Shown piece by piece: positions 5,531 to 6,064 of a DNA stretch of 6,064 nt (its first letter is position 1; every line of letters begins with the position of its first letter). The DNA is taken from assembly GCA_005877345.1 (NCBI GenBank), contig VBPR01000190.1:1-6064 (forward strand), read 5' to 3'. The translations under genes and the position numbers were made by a program. Source of the stretch: Nitrososphaerota archaeon (GTDB lineage Archaea; Thermoproteota; Nitrososphaeria; Nitrososphaerales; Nitrososphaeraceae). Below the pieces are notes generated by a model, which made no database searches, had not been told where the DNA came from, and saw nothing but the letters and a program-made list of their open reading frames with translations.

Positions 5531-6064
5531 CTAATCTATCTTTTTGTCCGTGATATCACGATCTTTGTTCTTCTCGATTCGACTGTTATTGTCATCAATA
5601 CCGAAACTGTTCTGGTCCCTGGACTTTATTATCTTTTCTACCTGATTATCATATAGTTTTACCAAATCTGCAATTGTTACTATGCCAATCACTTTATGAT
5701 CTTCATTTGACAAGACGGGCATTTCTTGAAGGTCATTTGACGAAAGTCTAAGTAATGCATGGTGAAGAGAATCAGATGTGTAAGCAAAAAATGGATCTTT
5801 TATCATAATATTTTCTAAATTAATAGACTTACGATATTCTTCAGGGAACTCAAAAAGTTTGTATCTATATACAACACCCTCAAGTTTGTCATTTTCACTA
5901 ACTACCATAATCATTCTACTGTTATTTCTATTCAATATTTGAAGTGCTTCTTCTATAGACAGATTTTTTGAAAGTTTATTGATTGGATTTTTCATAACGT
6001 CTTTTACATAAAGATCTCTCAGTATGACACGTTGATATTCCATTCTGTGGGCAGGTGAATCAGA
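5531..6064 (-). CDS. Tandem CBS-domain protein; probably the C-terminal part of a larger protein (runs off right edge)
   Basis: The minus-strand frame ends with TAG at 5533-5531. From the in-window ATG at 6043 it gives 170 residues with two CBS domains: about 11-64 (LYVKDVMKNPINKLSKN ... LEGVVYRYKLFEF) and 76-131 (LENIMIKDPFFAYTSD ... VIGIVTIADLVKLY). CBS pairs (Bateman modules) bind adenine nucleotides and regulate attached channels, transporters or enzymes. A polar, Asp/Lys-rich tail (about 140-170) follows. ATG 6043 may not be the true start: the frame stays open to the edge and reads SDSPAHR just before it. In some prokaryotic ClC chloride channels a similar stretch joins the last channel segment to the CBS pair. 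If that holds, this is the regulatory tail of a ClC-type channel; otherwise it is a stand-alone CBS protein starting at 6043 or just outside the window. Confidence 0.8.
   Translation of the reverse strand, partial: SDSPAHRMEYQRVILRDLYVKDVMKNPINKLSKNLSIEEALQILNRNNSRMIMVVSENDKLEGVVYRYKLFEFPEEYRKSINLENIMIKDPFFAYTSDSLHHALLRLSSNDLQEMPVLSNEDHKVIGIVTIADLVKLYDNQVEKIIKSRDQNSFGIDDNNSRIEKNKDRDITDKKID

Noticed and set aside
5514..5552. A 12-codon plus-strand frame (ATG at 5514) with a TATA-like ACTATAAT about 27 nt upstream
   Set aside because: Far too short to support, in very AT-rich sequence where TATA-like strings are common, and it overlaps the convergent CBS gene's end.

Overview
The window looks like a chromosomal segment of an ammonia-oxidising thaumarchaeon of the Nitrososphaera/Nitrosocosmicus type. 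The grounds are low GC, TATA-like boxes about 20-32 nt upstream of most starts with little or no ribosome-binding site (leaderless architecture), secreted proteins rich in Asn, Met and N-glycosylation sequons, and the gene content: a thaumarchaeal-style membrane molybdoenzyme, a Rieske-flavodoxin fusion and a DM13 protein. The genus is inferred from sequence character, not from a marker gene.

Layout. Positions 1-322 (minus) hold the N-terminal 107 codons of a MoeA-like molybdenum cofactor gene that runs off the left edge. A 128-bp divergent promoter region separates it from a small secreted Met-rich protein of unknown function (451-837, plus). Next on the plus strand are a membrane-anchored sulfite-oxidase-family molybdoenzyme with a Tat-like motif in the middle of the chain (938-2599), a secreted DM13-domain protein lacking the family's hallmark cysteine (2799-3413), a two-domain Rieske [2Fe-2S] plus flavodoxin-fold protein (3512-4633) and a DUF5996-type protein (4664-5383). 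A convergent minus-strand gene (5531 to the right edge) encodes a CBS-domain pair that is probably the tail of a larger protein, possibly a ClC-type chloride channel.

How the genes may work together. MoeA inserts molybdenum into the cofactor that the 938-2599 enzyme needs, so the left half reads as a molybdoenzyme with part of its cofactor pathway. The enzyme has no haem domain and would need an outside electron acceptor. The neighbouring DM13, Met-rich and Rieske-flavodoxin proteins are all plausible redox or metal-handling proteins. A shared electron-transfer role is only an inference, because most of these genes seem to have their own promoter and the Rieske fusion lacks an export signal. 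The DUF5996 and CBS genes have no evident link to this theme.

No tRNA, rRNA, CRISPR array, insertion sequence or attachment site was seen. Non-coding stretches are all under 200 bp. They hold candidate TATA boxes, a long imperfect hairpin after the molybdoenzyme gene, and weak T-rich terminator-like tracts.
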